NCBI GenBank assembly: GCA_016288155.1
Contig: JAEEYP010000063.1
Location: forward strand, 62,001-126,000
Direction: 5' to 3'
Origin: Clostridiales bacterium
GTDB lineage: Bacteria > Bacillota > Clostridia > Oscillospirales > CAG-272
DNA length: 64,000 bases
Made by a program: the position numbers and the translations under genes. Below the pieces are notes generated by a model. It did no database searches and was not told where the DNA came from. It saw nothing but the letters and a program-made list of their open reading frames with translations. Within the stretch, counting starts at the first letter, position 1; every line of letters begins with the position of its first letter. Positions 41,292 through 48,270 of the stretch are shown here, piece by piece.

Positions 41292-42554
41292 TCAGCGCAG
41301 CGACTCCGGGAGGAATTCTTCCCGGATGGTCTGCTTCAGATACCGGTTCAATCGGGCAAGCGTCATCGCGTGTCCGTAGTAACCCACAACGCCGTGCGAC
41401 GCCGCGAGCTGCTCTGTAAAGTCTTCAAGCAAATAGATCCGGTTCTGATAAAACGTTGACGTAAAGTAGTATACGGTCGGCAGAAAGACGACGTCTTCGG
41501 CTGTGATCTCACCCGTTTCGTGCCGAACGATATCAAAGGAGATCATTCCGCCGAGCATGTTGTAATCATATGCCATTTCCGCCGCGAAATTCCCGAGAGA
41601 GTATACGCACAGCGTCCGTCCGCCGTCCGCGCGGTCGATCCATTCGACGGGCTGCAGGACGTGCGGATGGTGTCCGAGGATCACGTCCGCGCCGTTCTCG
41701 GCGAAAAGGGAAGCGAGTGTTTTTTGCTCTTCATTCGGAGTAAAGACGTTTTCGTCGCCCCAATGGACGGAGACGATGACAAAATCCGCCGCTTCGCGCG
41801 CCCGTGCAAGCTGCGTACGCACCACGTCCTCCTCCGGCAGGGGAACGATGAGGGAAGAACCCGCAGGGAGCGACAGCCCGTTCGTCATACAGGTATACGA
41901 CAGGAAAGCGATGCGCAGGCCGTTCTTCTCTAGAACGCACGGGTCGTTGTATTCCTGTTCATTCTTATAGCCGCCGATCAGCGTCACGCTCTCGATCGTC
42001 CGCCAGAAGTCGATCGTGGAAGAGAGCCCGTCCGCTCCCTTGTCCAGCATATGATTGTTGGCGATATTCACGATGTCGAAACCGACTTCGGCGAGATCGA
42101 ATCCGAGATCCTGCGGACCGTTGAAGAGAGGATAGTAGGAGAACGCACCGCCGCTCATCAGCGTTTCCTGATTGATGAATGCGATATCCGCCCCGGCGAT
42201 CCGCTCCGCGAGCCGTTCGTACATCGGTGCGAAATTATACGTCCTGCCCGATACGGCGCAGGATGCCGCATCGCGGACGTTGCCGTAGTATATGATATTG
42301 TCTCCGGCGCCGAGAAAAGAGACGCGGAGTTCCTCAAGCGGTTCAGGAGCGTCCGTCACCGGCGTGTCGGTGATATCCTCCGTCACCGGATCCGTCGGTT
42401 CATCCGTGACGGAAGCCGGGACGCTCGGCCCCTCGTTCGTCCCCGGTGCAGTATCCGTCACGGATGACTGCGTGAGCGGACGGAAAGAGATACACCCACT
42501 GAGACCCAAAAGAAAAACAAGAAGAAAAAGAACTGCGGGAATTCGTTTTTTCAT
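41292..42554 (-). CDS. CapA-family lipoprotein (metallophosphatase fold)
   Basis: A 420-residue exported protein with a lipobox LSGC (cysteine at about 21) and a threonine/aspartate/proline linker (to about 70). The CapA domain follows: VSFLGAGDNIIYYGN, INQETLMSGG, NIANNHMLDKGADGL, VSVHWGDEN and LGHHPHVLQPVEW, which are the metal-binding histidine/aspartate sites. CapA/PgsA proteins act in poly-gamma-glutamate or related capsule anchoring, but no capB or capC is here. First gene of the minus operon. Confidence 0.9.
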   Translation of the reverse strand: MKKRIPAVLFLLVFLLGLSGCISFRPLTQSSVTDTAPGTNEGPSVPASVTDEPTDPVTEDITDTPVTDAPEPLEELRVSFLGAGDNIIYYGNVRDAASCAVSGRTYNFAPMYERLAERIAGADIAFINQETLMSGGAFSYYPLFNGPQDLGFDLAEVGFDIVNIANNHMLDKGADGLSSTIDFWRTIESVTLIGGYKNEQEYNDPCVLEKNGLRIAFLSYTCMTNGLSLPAGSSLIVPLPEEDVVRTQLARAREAADFVIVSVHWGDENVFTPNEEQKTLASLFAENGADVILGHHPHVLQPVEWIDRADGGRTLCVYSLGNFAAEMAYDYNMLGGMISFDIVRHETGEITAEDVVFLPTVYYFTSTFYQNRIYLLEDFTEQLAASHGVVGYYGHAMTLARLNRYLKQTIREEFLPESLR

Positions 42555-42565
42555 GTTCGCTCTGC

Positions 42566-42594
42566 TTGATTTCGACCAAAATATAGATTATAAT
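42566..42594 (+). promoter_or_regulatory. Promoter of the second NAGPA gene pair
   Basis: TTGATT (42566-42571), a 17-base spacer and TATAAT (42589-42594) precede the gene at 42673. The AT-rich stretch between the divergent units contains ATAATAATAAT repeats. Confidence 0.78.
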
Positions 42595-42595
42595 A

Positions 42596-42624
42596 ATAAT
42601 ATCATATTTTAACGGAAAATGCAA
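42596..42624 (-). promoter_or_regulatory. Promoter of the CapA-GT2-NAGPA-PAP2 operon
   Basis: On the minus strand TTGCAT (42619-42624), a 17-base spacer and TATTAT (42596-42601). It abuts, back to back, the plus-strand promoter at 42566-42594. The -10 elements lie one base apart, so the two polymerases compete. Confidence 0.65.
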
Positions 42625-42672
42625 GTGTTCCGGGAAGATTCCGAAGAAATCGCGAAAAGGAGGCAGCGCAGT

Positions 42673-43809
42673 ATGGAGGAAAAGACGCGATCCGGAGGAC
42701 GTGCGCGCGTTGCCGTGCGTATCACGATCGTTTTCTTTACCGTGCTTCTGTTGTTTCTCTTCGCCGCGTACGGCGTTATGTGGATTTTGGTTAACGGTCC
42801 GTCTCCTACGGCGAAGAGACTGTTCGTTTTGTCCGTGAAGGAGACGTCCGCCGGGGGCTTTCTCGCGGATCTGTATCTGAGCGACGAAGAGATCCGCGCG
42901 ATCCAGGAAGCGGATTCTCACGAGCAGGAGACCGTCGAGATGGATCTGTCGCTGATCTCTCTGCCCGCGCAGCATTCCGAACCGACGGATCCTTCCGATG
43001 CCGTACAGCCATCGACGGTCGGCAGCGATCCATCCTCTCCGACGGATCCCGATCCTGCGGCGGATACGCTTTCCGGCGCGCCGGAAACGACTTCTCCGGT
43101 CGATGAACGTCCTTCAGCGGATGACGGGATCGAGATCATTGACGTCACCGGCAGTACGTACCACGGGAAGTTGATGATCGTTTCCGATCCCACCCGCGTA
43201 TTCGTCGGTGTGCCCGATGCGTACGGGAGCGATGCCTCCGGGCTGACCGTTGCCGCCATGATCCGCAAATACGGCTGTACCGCCGGAACGAATGCCGGCG
43301 GATTCTACGATCCGAACGGCCGCGGTACGGGCGGCATCCCGGAAGGGATCGTGATATCGGAAGGGAAACTTTTGTGGGGGGAGCTCACGAGCAGTTATAA
43401 CCTTGCCGGGATCGACGGAAACGGGATCCTCCACGTCGGATATATGACTGCGCAGCATGCGCTCGACATCGGCGTCCGGTACGCCGCCAGTTACGGACCT
43501 GCGCTGGTGGTGAACGGCAAATCAGCCGGCGGATCCTACGCGCTGGGAGGCGGACTGAATCCGCGCACCGCCATCGGACAGCGCGCTGACGGCGCAATGA
43601 TGCTGCTCGTCATCAACGGCCGCGCACTGGACAGCCTCGGCGCCACGCTTGACGATCTGGTGGATATTTTTCTCGAATACGGCGCAGTCAACGCCACGAA
43701 TCTGGACGGCGGCTCTTCTTCCATTATGATCATGAATGACGAGTACCTCACCTCCAGCGCCTATATTTTCGGGGAAAGGGTCGTCGCCACGGCGATTCTG
43801 GTGAAATAA
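42673..43809 (+). CDS. Membrane-anchored phosphodiester glycosidase (NAGPA domain), copy 2
   Basis: A 378-residue paralogue of the 38879 gene. Short basic N-terminus, transmembrane helix (about 13-38), a conserved NGPSPTAKRLFVLSVKETSAGG block, then a disordered S/T/D/P linker (about 85-150). The NAGPA domain has IDVTGSTYHGKLMIVSDPTR, GTNAGGFYDPNGRGTGG, TAIGQRADGAMMLLVINGR and TNLDGGSSSIM. The ATG at 42673 has AAAAGGAGG nine bases upstream; the 18 extra codons back to 42619 run into the promoter and are not used. Confidence 0.87.
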   Translation: MEEKTRSGGRARVAVRITIVFFTVLLLFLFAAYGVMWILVNGPSPTAKRLFVLSVKETSAGGFLADLYLSDEEIRAIQEADSHEQETVEMDLSLISLPAQHSEPTDPSDAVQPSTVGSDPSSPTDPDPAADTLSGAPETTSPVDERPSADDGIEIIDVTGSTYHGKLMIVSDPTRVFVGVPDAYGSDASGLTVAAMIRKYGCTAGTNAGGFYDPNGRGTGGIPEGIVISEGKLLWGELTSSYNLAGIDGNGILHVGYMTAQHALDIGVRYAASYGPALVVNGKSAGGSYALGGGLNPRTAIGQRADGAMMLLVINGRALDSLGATLDDLVDIFLEYGAVNATNLDGGSSSIMIMNDEYLTSSAYIFGERVVATAILVK

Positions 43810-43816
43810 GAGTAGT

Positions 43817-45484
43817 ATGAACACGGAGACGAAAAAAACGCGCCGCGGTCGATTTTGGCTGTTATACGGGATCTTTACCGCCCTTGCCCTGATCGGGATC
43901 GTCGTGGGGCTGTTTGTGTTCCGCGGCTATATCGCCGCCTATGAGGATTCGCAGCCGATCCATGCTGCCGAGATCTATGCGGCGTCGCTTACGGGAGCCG
44001 ACTGGGAGACGCTGCTGCAGAATGCGGTGACAGAGACCTCCGGTCCCTACGAATCGGACGAGGCGGTGCTGGATGCATGCAGGGAAGCGCTGCGCATCAA
44101 CGAGATCTCGGTGCGCAAGAGCGCAGGCGGAAACGCCGATTCCCCCGTATTCACACTGACGTGCAGTGACGTTGCCTTCGGAACGCTCACACTGAAGACG
44201 GATGATTCGGATCGTTTCGGATTTCCCGTGTGGACGGTCGCCTCGATCGCCGTTATCCCGGACGCGCTTGTTCCCGCCGACTGCGCCGTTGTGATCCGCG
44301 CGCCGAAGGAAAGCGTCGTGACCGTGAACGGCATCACGCTCGGAACGAACGAACTTGTATCCGTGGACACACCATACCCGTATTTTACGGAATTCGATGC
44401 CGGGATAGCCGGATCGTTTTGCTGCACCTATTCCGTATCCGGACTGCATGCCGCGCCTGACGTGCGCTGTCGGCTTGGGGATGCGGAATGTCCGCTTTCC
44501 CCGGACGGAATGGAAGGAGAAATACAGTTCCTCCTGCCGGATTATCACACCGCCGCCGTCGTCGTACCGAACGGCACGGAAGTCAGGGTCAACGGTATCG
44601 CACTTGACGATCGGTATCGGACGGAAGCCCCGACTTCGTATGCAGAAGCAAACGGATCCGCGTATGAAGTGTATGAAGCACTCGAAGAGGGAGCTGACGG
44701 TCTTCCGTACAGGGAGTATTACGCGGTGAGCGATCTTCTTGCTCAGCCGACCGTCACCGCTTTCCGCGGCGGAGTGCAGCTGCCGCTCGAAGAATCGAAC
44801 GGCACGTACCAGGCGGACTATCCGGAAGAGGAACTTTACCGCTGTGAAATTACCGTGCCCGTCGGATCGACGGTCACCATGCGCGGGCAGGACTGTGCGT
44901 GCTATCGCCAACCGGAAACCGAATCGAGATTTATTGATTTGTACGACGATCCGAAGCAGGCGCCGCAATGGGAGAAATACGTTGTAGAACGGTTGTTCCT
45001 TGATCCGGAAGCGCCGCTTGTCACGTATCACGGATATACGCTCCCGACGGAACGTACCGAGGAGGGAAGAGTCGTTTCTTTCTCATCGGTGCTCCCGCAG
45101 ATCGACAACGCGGACGTGATCTCACTTGCCAAAGAGTTCGTGCACGCGTATTTCACGTACACCTCCTGGGGGTTCTATGAGACGCAGGCGCATCTGCAGG
45201 CGGTTCTTGCAATGACGGCGCCAGGATCACAACTCAGTGCCAAACTGCGCCGCTCGCTGGACAGCTTCTCCTACGTGACGCCTGTCACGGCAGAGCAAAG
45301 AGACCTTACCGCAAAGATCGTCTATGAACCGGAGCCGGGCGCTTTCATTGTGCCGATCATCTTTCAGGTACAGCAGGAGATCTATTCCGTCCGCCGTGCG
45401 TTCAGCGGTACGATCACACTTCTTATTCGTTCCTATGGGGACTCCTACGCCGTATACGGTATGGTCATCGAAAACGATCCGTAG
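43817..45484 (+). CDS. Single-span extracytoplasmic protein with three TcaA-like beta repeats
   Basis: A 555-residue larger paralogue of the 37796 gene, seven bases after its NAGPA partner. Layout: basic start, transmembrane helix (about 13-35), the shared AYEDSQPIHAAEIYA...GPYESDEAV block, then three beta modules recognisable by IRAPKESVVTVNGITLG, VVVPNGTEVRVNGIALD and ITVPVGSTVTMRGQDCA. An NTF2-like C-terminal domain of about 125 residues (VISLAKEFVHAYFTYTSWG...YAVYGMVIEND) ends it. No catalytic motif is seen, so a binding or scaffold role is likely. Confidence 0.75.
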   Translation: MNTETKKTRRGRFWLLYGIFTALALIGIVVGLFVFRGYIAAYEDSQPIHAAEIYAASLTGADWETLLQNAVTETSGPYESDEAVLDACREALRINEISVRKSAGGNADSPVFTLTCSDVAFGTLTLKTDDSDRFGFPVWTVASIAVIPDALVPADCAVVIRAPKESVVTVNGITLGTNELVSVDTPYPYFTEFDAGIAGSFCCTYSVSGLHAAPDVRCRLGDAECPLSPDGMEGEIQFLLPDYHTAAVVVPNGTEVRVNGIALDDRYRTEAPTSYAEANGSAYEVYEALEEGADGLPYREYYAVSDLLAQPTVTAFRGGVQLPLEESNGTYQADYPEEELYRCEITVPVGSTVTMRGQDCACYRQPETESRFIDLYDDPKQAPQWEKYVVERLFLDPEAPLVTYHGYTLPTERTEEGRVVSFSSVLPQIDNADVISLAKEFVHAYFTYTSWGFYETQAHLQAVLAMTAPGSQLSAKLRRSLDSFSYVTPVTAEQRDLTAKIVYEPEPGAFIVPIIFQVQQEIYSVRRAFSGTITLLIRSYGDSYAVYGMVIENDP

Positions 45485-45544
45485 CCGACGCGCAGGGCAG
45501 GGGAGACGCATTTATCCATGCTGATAATTCAAAGTACGGTTCAT

Positions 45545-45572
45545 TCATATTCCGCCGCATCGCACATATACT
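45545..45572 (+). promoter_or_regulatory. Sigma-E promoter of spoIIID
   Basis: TCATATT (45545-45551) fits the sigma-E -35 consensus KMATATT fully. CATATACT (45565-45572) fits the -10 consensus CATACAMT at seven of eight positions, with 13 bases between. Sigma-E control of spoIIID is established in Bacillus. Confidence 0.62.
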
Positions 45573-45602
45573 GTAGCATCAACTGCGAGCGGAGTGATGC
45601 GT

Positions 45603-45908
45603 ATGAAACAGAAAACCGATATCAGCATGAGCGGATGGGATCCACAAGGAAAAGAACGCTGCATTCAACTGGCGGAATATCTGATCGAGCACCGCACGAC
45701 GGTGCGAGCCACAGCGAATATCTTCGGCGTCAGCAAATCGACCGTGCACAAGGACATATCGGAAAAACTGCCGCATATCAACCGTACACTGTATGAGGAA
45801 GCGCACAGAGTTCTGGCGCAGAACAAAGCGGAACGTCACATACGCGGCGGTCAGGCTACGAAAGCAAAGTACCAAAAAATCCGTCAGACCCGTGCGGCGA
45901 TTGGGTAA
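45603..45908 (+). CDS. spoIIID: Sporulation transcription factor SpoIIID
   Basis: A small DNA-binding regulator of mother-cell genes, including activation of sigK. The 101-residue protein has the family core RCIQLAEYLIEHRTTVRATANIFGVSKSTVHKDISEKLPHIN (helix-turn-helix) and a basic C-terminus HIRGGQATKAKYQKI. I prefer the ATG at 45603, eight bases after GGAG; a GTG and ATG slightly upstream are in frame. It is somewhat longer at both ends than the Bacillus protein (93 residues). Confidence 0.95.
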   Translation: MKQKTDISMSGWDPQGKERCIQLAEYLIEHRTTVRATANIFGVSKSTVHKDISEKLPHINRTLYEEAHRVLAQNKAERHIRGGQATKAKYQKIRQTRAAIG

Positions 45909-45917
45909 AATCGCGCA

Positions 45918-45946
45918 TTGACGCAGAGGGTGAAATCAGCTATAAT
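45918..45946 (+). promoter_or_regulatory. Sigma-A promoter of coaX
   Basis: TTGACG (45918-45923), a 17-base spacer and TATAAT (45941-45946) lie just after spoIIID. The leader of about 90 bases contains a hairpin with CGGGAAGAA pairing to TTCTTTCCCG (about 45956-45982). Confidence 0.87.
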
Positions 45947-46044
45947 ATAGGGGAACGGGAAGAACATCCTTCTTTCCCGACTATGCGCAAATTATACAAA
46001 ATGCAAATTTTATATAAATCAGGGGGCGGAAAGAAGGTGAGAAT

Positions 46045-46830
46045 ATGCTGATGGCGCTCGACGTCGGCAACTCCGGCATTTGTGTCGGCTTTTTTGAACG
46101 GTGTGACAATGGCTTCGCTTTGACCGCGCGATCCCGTTTCAGCACGGAAACGCGGCGTACGCCGGACGAGCATATTCTGATCCTGCGAGAACTGATGCAG
46201 CTTTATGGGATCGATCCGCGCTCCGTTACGGAATGCGCCGTCTCCTGCGTCGTTCCTGAACTGGTGCACACTGTTTCGCTGGCCGGCGAATATTTTACCG
46301 GATGCGCGCCATTATGGATCGGTCCCGGCATACATACCGGTTTGAATATCCGCATTGACAATCACGTACAGATCGGTTCGGATATCGTGGCAGACACCGT
46401 GGCCGCCGTCGCCATGACGAAGGCGCCCGTTGCGATCGTTGACGTCGGCACCGTCACCGCGATCGCGGTCGCGGACGGCGCATCCTCATTGATCGGTGCG
46501 ATCCTTTGTCCGGGTCTCCGTACGTCTATGGAGTCGATGGCGCGATCCGCCGCGCTGATCAATTCCGCGGATCTCGCAAGACCTTCATCGCTCATCGGAA
46601 GAAACACCGCGGATTCCGTCAATTCCGGCGTTGTCAACGGACATATCCTCATGATCGATGGATTTATCCGGGAGATCCGTCAAACGATCCCCAAGGACGG
46701 CGAAAAGCTTTCCTTGATCGCGACCGGCGGACTCGCGGATCGCGTGATCCCGTTTTGCCGGAACCAATTCACACTCGTTCCGGAGCTCACCCTTCTCGGC
46801 ATCGCTGAGATCTACCGCAGGAACACATAA
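46045..46830 (+). CDS. coaX: Type III pantothenate kinase
   Basis: Phosphorylates pantothenate in the first step of coenzyme A synthesis; type III enzymes need a monovalent cation. The 261-residue protein has the phosphate loop ALDVGNSG at the start and IVDVGTVTAI (the family usually has DxGTATT, so two positions differ). IGAILCPGLRTSMESM, LIGRNTADSVNSG and ATGGLADRVIP also fit. GAAGGTGAG precedes the ATG. It sits before an ECF S-component gene, which suggests pantothenate uptake followed by trapping. Confidence 0.92.
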   Translation: MLMALDVGNSGICVGFFERCDNGFALTARSRFSTETRRTPDEHILILRELMQLYGIDPRSVTECAVSCVVPELVHTVSLAGEYFTGCAPLWIGPGIHTGLNIRIDNHVQIGSDIVADTVAAVAMTKAPVAIVDVGTVTAIAVADGASSLIGAILCPGLRTSMESMARSAALINSADLARPSSLIGRNTADSVNSGVVNGHILMIDGFIREIRQTIPKDGEKLSLIATGGLADRVIPFCRNQFTLVPELTLLGIAEIYRRNT

Positions 46831-46834
46831 TATT

Positions 46835-46864
46835 TTGTATAATTCGGCTTCGGCCGGTTATATA
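46835..46864 (+). promoter_or_regulatory. Possible promoter of the ECF S-component gene
   Basis: TTGTAT (46835-46840), an 18-base spacer and TATATA (46859-46864) lie between coaX and the transporter gene. The spacer includes a CGGC-TTCG-GCCG hairpin, which could instead be part of a weak coaX terminator. Confidence 0.45.
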
Positions 46865-46879
46865 TTACACTGCGCTTCA

Positions 46880-46929
46880 CTCGCATAGCGAGGAGGCAGC
46901 ACGGGTATTTAGTCCCGAAGGATGGCTTC
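46880..46929 (+). promoter_or_regulatory. Structured 5' leader of the ECF S-component gene
   Basis: The short leader holds a perfect hairpin CTCGC-ATA-GCGAG (46880-46892), a second CGGG-8-CCCG hairpin (46902-46917), and a third GAAG-GATGG-CTTC (46917-46929). The last two share base 46917 and so cannot form fully together. The last hairpin contains the ribosome-binding AAGGA, suggesting translation control. I do not recognise it as a named riboswitch. Confidence 0.4.
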
Positions 46930-46932
46930 CCC

Positions 46933-47583
46933 ATGGAAAAAACGAAGAGACCCGAAAGAAACGTGAGCGAACGCAGTCAGCGAACGCTCCGCATGGTCCA
47001 GACGGCGCTTCTCTGTGCGCTCGCCGTAGCCCTTTCTACCTTCCAGATCCCGATTTTCTTCGGCCTTTCCCTGAATTTTGCGCTTGTGCCGATCGTGATC
47101 GCGGCATGCATCATCAGTCCTCTTGCGGGATGCATCGTCGGCGCTTGTTCCGGCATCACCACGGCGATCCAGACGTTTTTGCTTGCCTCCTCCATCGAAT
47201 TGTACCGGGTATTCATCGACGCCGCTCCCATCTTTACGGCGGCGCTTTGCATCGTCAAAACGGCGGCTGCCGGCCTGATCGCCGGTTACCTGTACCGACT
47301 CATCAATAAGGTGTCCGCCAAACGTTCACTGAACGCGCTCATTCCGTCCGCGGCTGTGCCGATCGTCAATACGGGTATTTTCTGCCTCGGCGTACTTCTC
47401 GTTTTTGCCAAGCCGCTTGCGGAAAGCGAGACGTTCGGCGCTATGGCTTCCGGAACAGCGATCTTCCACTTTGTGTTCATCGTTCTCGTCGGAGCGAATT
47501 TTATCGTAGAGCTGCTGCTCAATATGATTCTTTGTCCGTTGATCGTGAAGGCGCTTTATTCGACAAGACTTTTCAAGAAGTGA
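46933..47583 (+). CDS. ECF transporter S-component, probably for pantothenate
   Basis: A 216-residue membrane protein with about six helices: a basic N-terminus, LCALAVALSTFQIP, FALVPIVIAACIISPLAGCIVGACSG, and later hydrophobic segments. This is the substrate-binding subunit of a group II ECF vitamin transporter, energised by the shared EcfA1-EcfA2-EcfT module encoded at 56-58.7 kb. Pantothenate is inferred only from the coaX neighbour; other vitamins are possible. Confidence 0.83.
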   Translation: MEKTKRPERNVSERSQRTLRMVQTALLCALAVALSTFQIPIFFGLSLNFALVPIVIAACIISPLAGCIVGACSGITTAIQTFLLASSIELYRVFIDAAPIFTAALCIVKTAAAGLIAGYLYRLINKVSAKRSLNALIPSAAVPIVNTGIFCLGVLLVFAKPLAESETFGAMASGTAIFHFVFIVLVGANFIVELLLNMILCPLIVKALYSTRLFKK

Positions 47584-47608
47584 TCTCTTCCCTGCTCCGT
47601 TCCCATTC

Positions 47609-47640
47609 AAAAAGCAGCGATTTTACTATCGCTGCTTTTT
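47609..47640 (+). terminator. Intrinsic terminator after the ECF S-component
   Basis: A 13-base perfect stem (AAAAAGCAGCGAT / ATCGCTGCTTTTT) with loop TTTACT and a T5 tail. Confidence 0.93.
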
Positions 47641-47699
47641 CTGTGTTCGTCCTTTGATTTGTGCATATTGAACAAAAATCAATTTTGTGCCGTTTTCTG

Positions 47700-47728
47700 T
47701 TGGATTTTTGGCCGTTTCGTGATATAAT
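47700..47728 (+). promoter_or_regulatory. Sigma-A promoter of the flavodoxin-like gene
   Basis: TTGGAT (47700-47705), a 17-base spacer and TATAAT (47723-47728). Upstream there is an inverted repeat TTGATTT-N15-AAATCAA (47654-47682) that could be an operator. Confidence 0.75.
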
Positions 47729-47763
47729 ATACACGGAATCAGTGAAAAACGGGAGGTAGTTCC

Positions 47764-48210
47764 ATGGCATCTCAAGCTCAATCACCTATCAAGATGCGCG
47801 TTGTCTGCGCTTCTTCAAAAGCGAAGATCCGTACATATGCTACAGCGCTCAGCGAGGCGTTCAAATGCCGCGTCGAAGACGTTCCGCCGGCATATCCGTG
47901 CGATAAGGAGCGTCTTGTCATCATCGTTATGTCGCTGAGAGGAGATCCGAGCGACAAGCTGCGTCTGTTCTGTACCGAGCTGAACACGACGCGTGCGTTC
48001 AACGTGGCCCTTGTGGTCGACAACAAGGAGCAGACCCGCGGGATCAAGATCGTCAAGGACGCGCTCCGCGACGCCGGAACGAACGTTGTGGACGATATCT
48101 ATTATCTTCAGTCTCCCGGTATCTTCAGCGGCGCGAAGATCACGCTCGAGGAGCGCACCGAGATCGTCCGCTGGGCGGAAAAGGTCATATCCAACCTGAC
48201 CAATATTTGA
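47764..48210 (+). CDS. Flavodoxin-fold-like protein of unknown function
   Basis: A 148-residue cytosolic protein: IKMRVVCASSKAKIRTYATALSEAF, RLVIIVMSLRGDPSDKLRLFCTEL, FNVALVVDNKEQTRGIKIVKDALRDAGTNVVDDIYYL, ERTEIVRWAEKVISNL. The alternating beta/alpha order and the final helix resemble flavodoxins. The N-terminal phosphate loop (T/S-x-T-G-x-T) is missing, so FMN binding is doubtful. It has its own promoter and terminator. GGGAGG precedes the ATG. Confidence 0.7.
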   Translation: MASQAQSPIKMRVVCASSKAKIRTYATALSEAFKCRVEDVPPAYPCDKERLVIIVMSLRGDPSDKLRLFCTELNTTRAFNVALVVDNKEQTRGIKIVKDALRDAGTNVVDDIYYLQSPGIFSGAKITLEERTEIVRWAEKVISNLTNI

Positions 48211-48222
48211 ATTATCACACGT

Positions 48223-48270
48223 AAAAAAGCGGCTTGACGCCGATTGGATGAGGCGTCAAGCCGTTTTTTT
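48223..48270. terminator. Bidirectional intrinsic terminator with an embedded stop codon
   Basis: An 18-base paired stem with a single bulge (AAAAAA-CGGCTTGACGCC and its complement) is followed by T7 on plus and T6 on minus. The minus-strand stop codon of the pseudo-ATPase gene (48256-48258) lies within the stem. Confidence 0.93.

Noticed and set aside
46831-46932. Known pan motif or other named riboswitch before the ECF S-component
   Set aside because: The hairpins do not match any consensus I can recall with confidence, so it is kept only as an unnamed structured leader.
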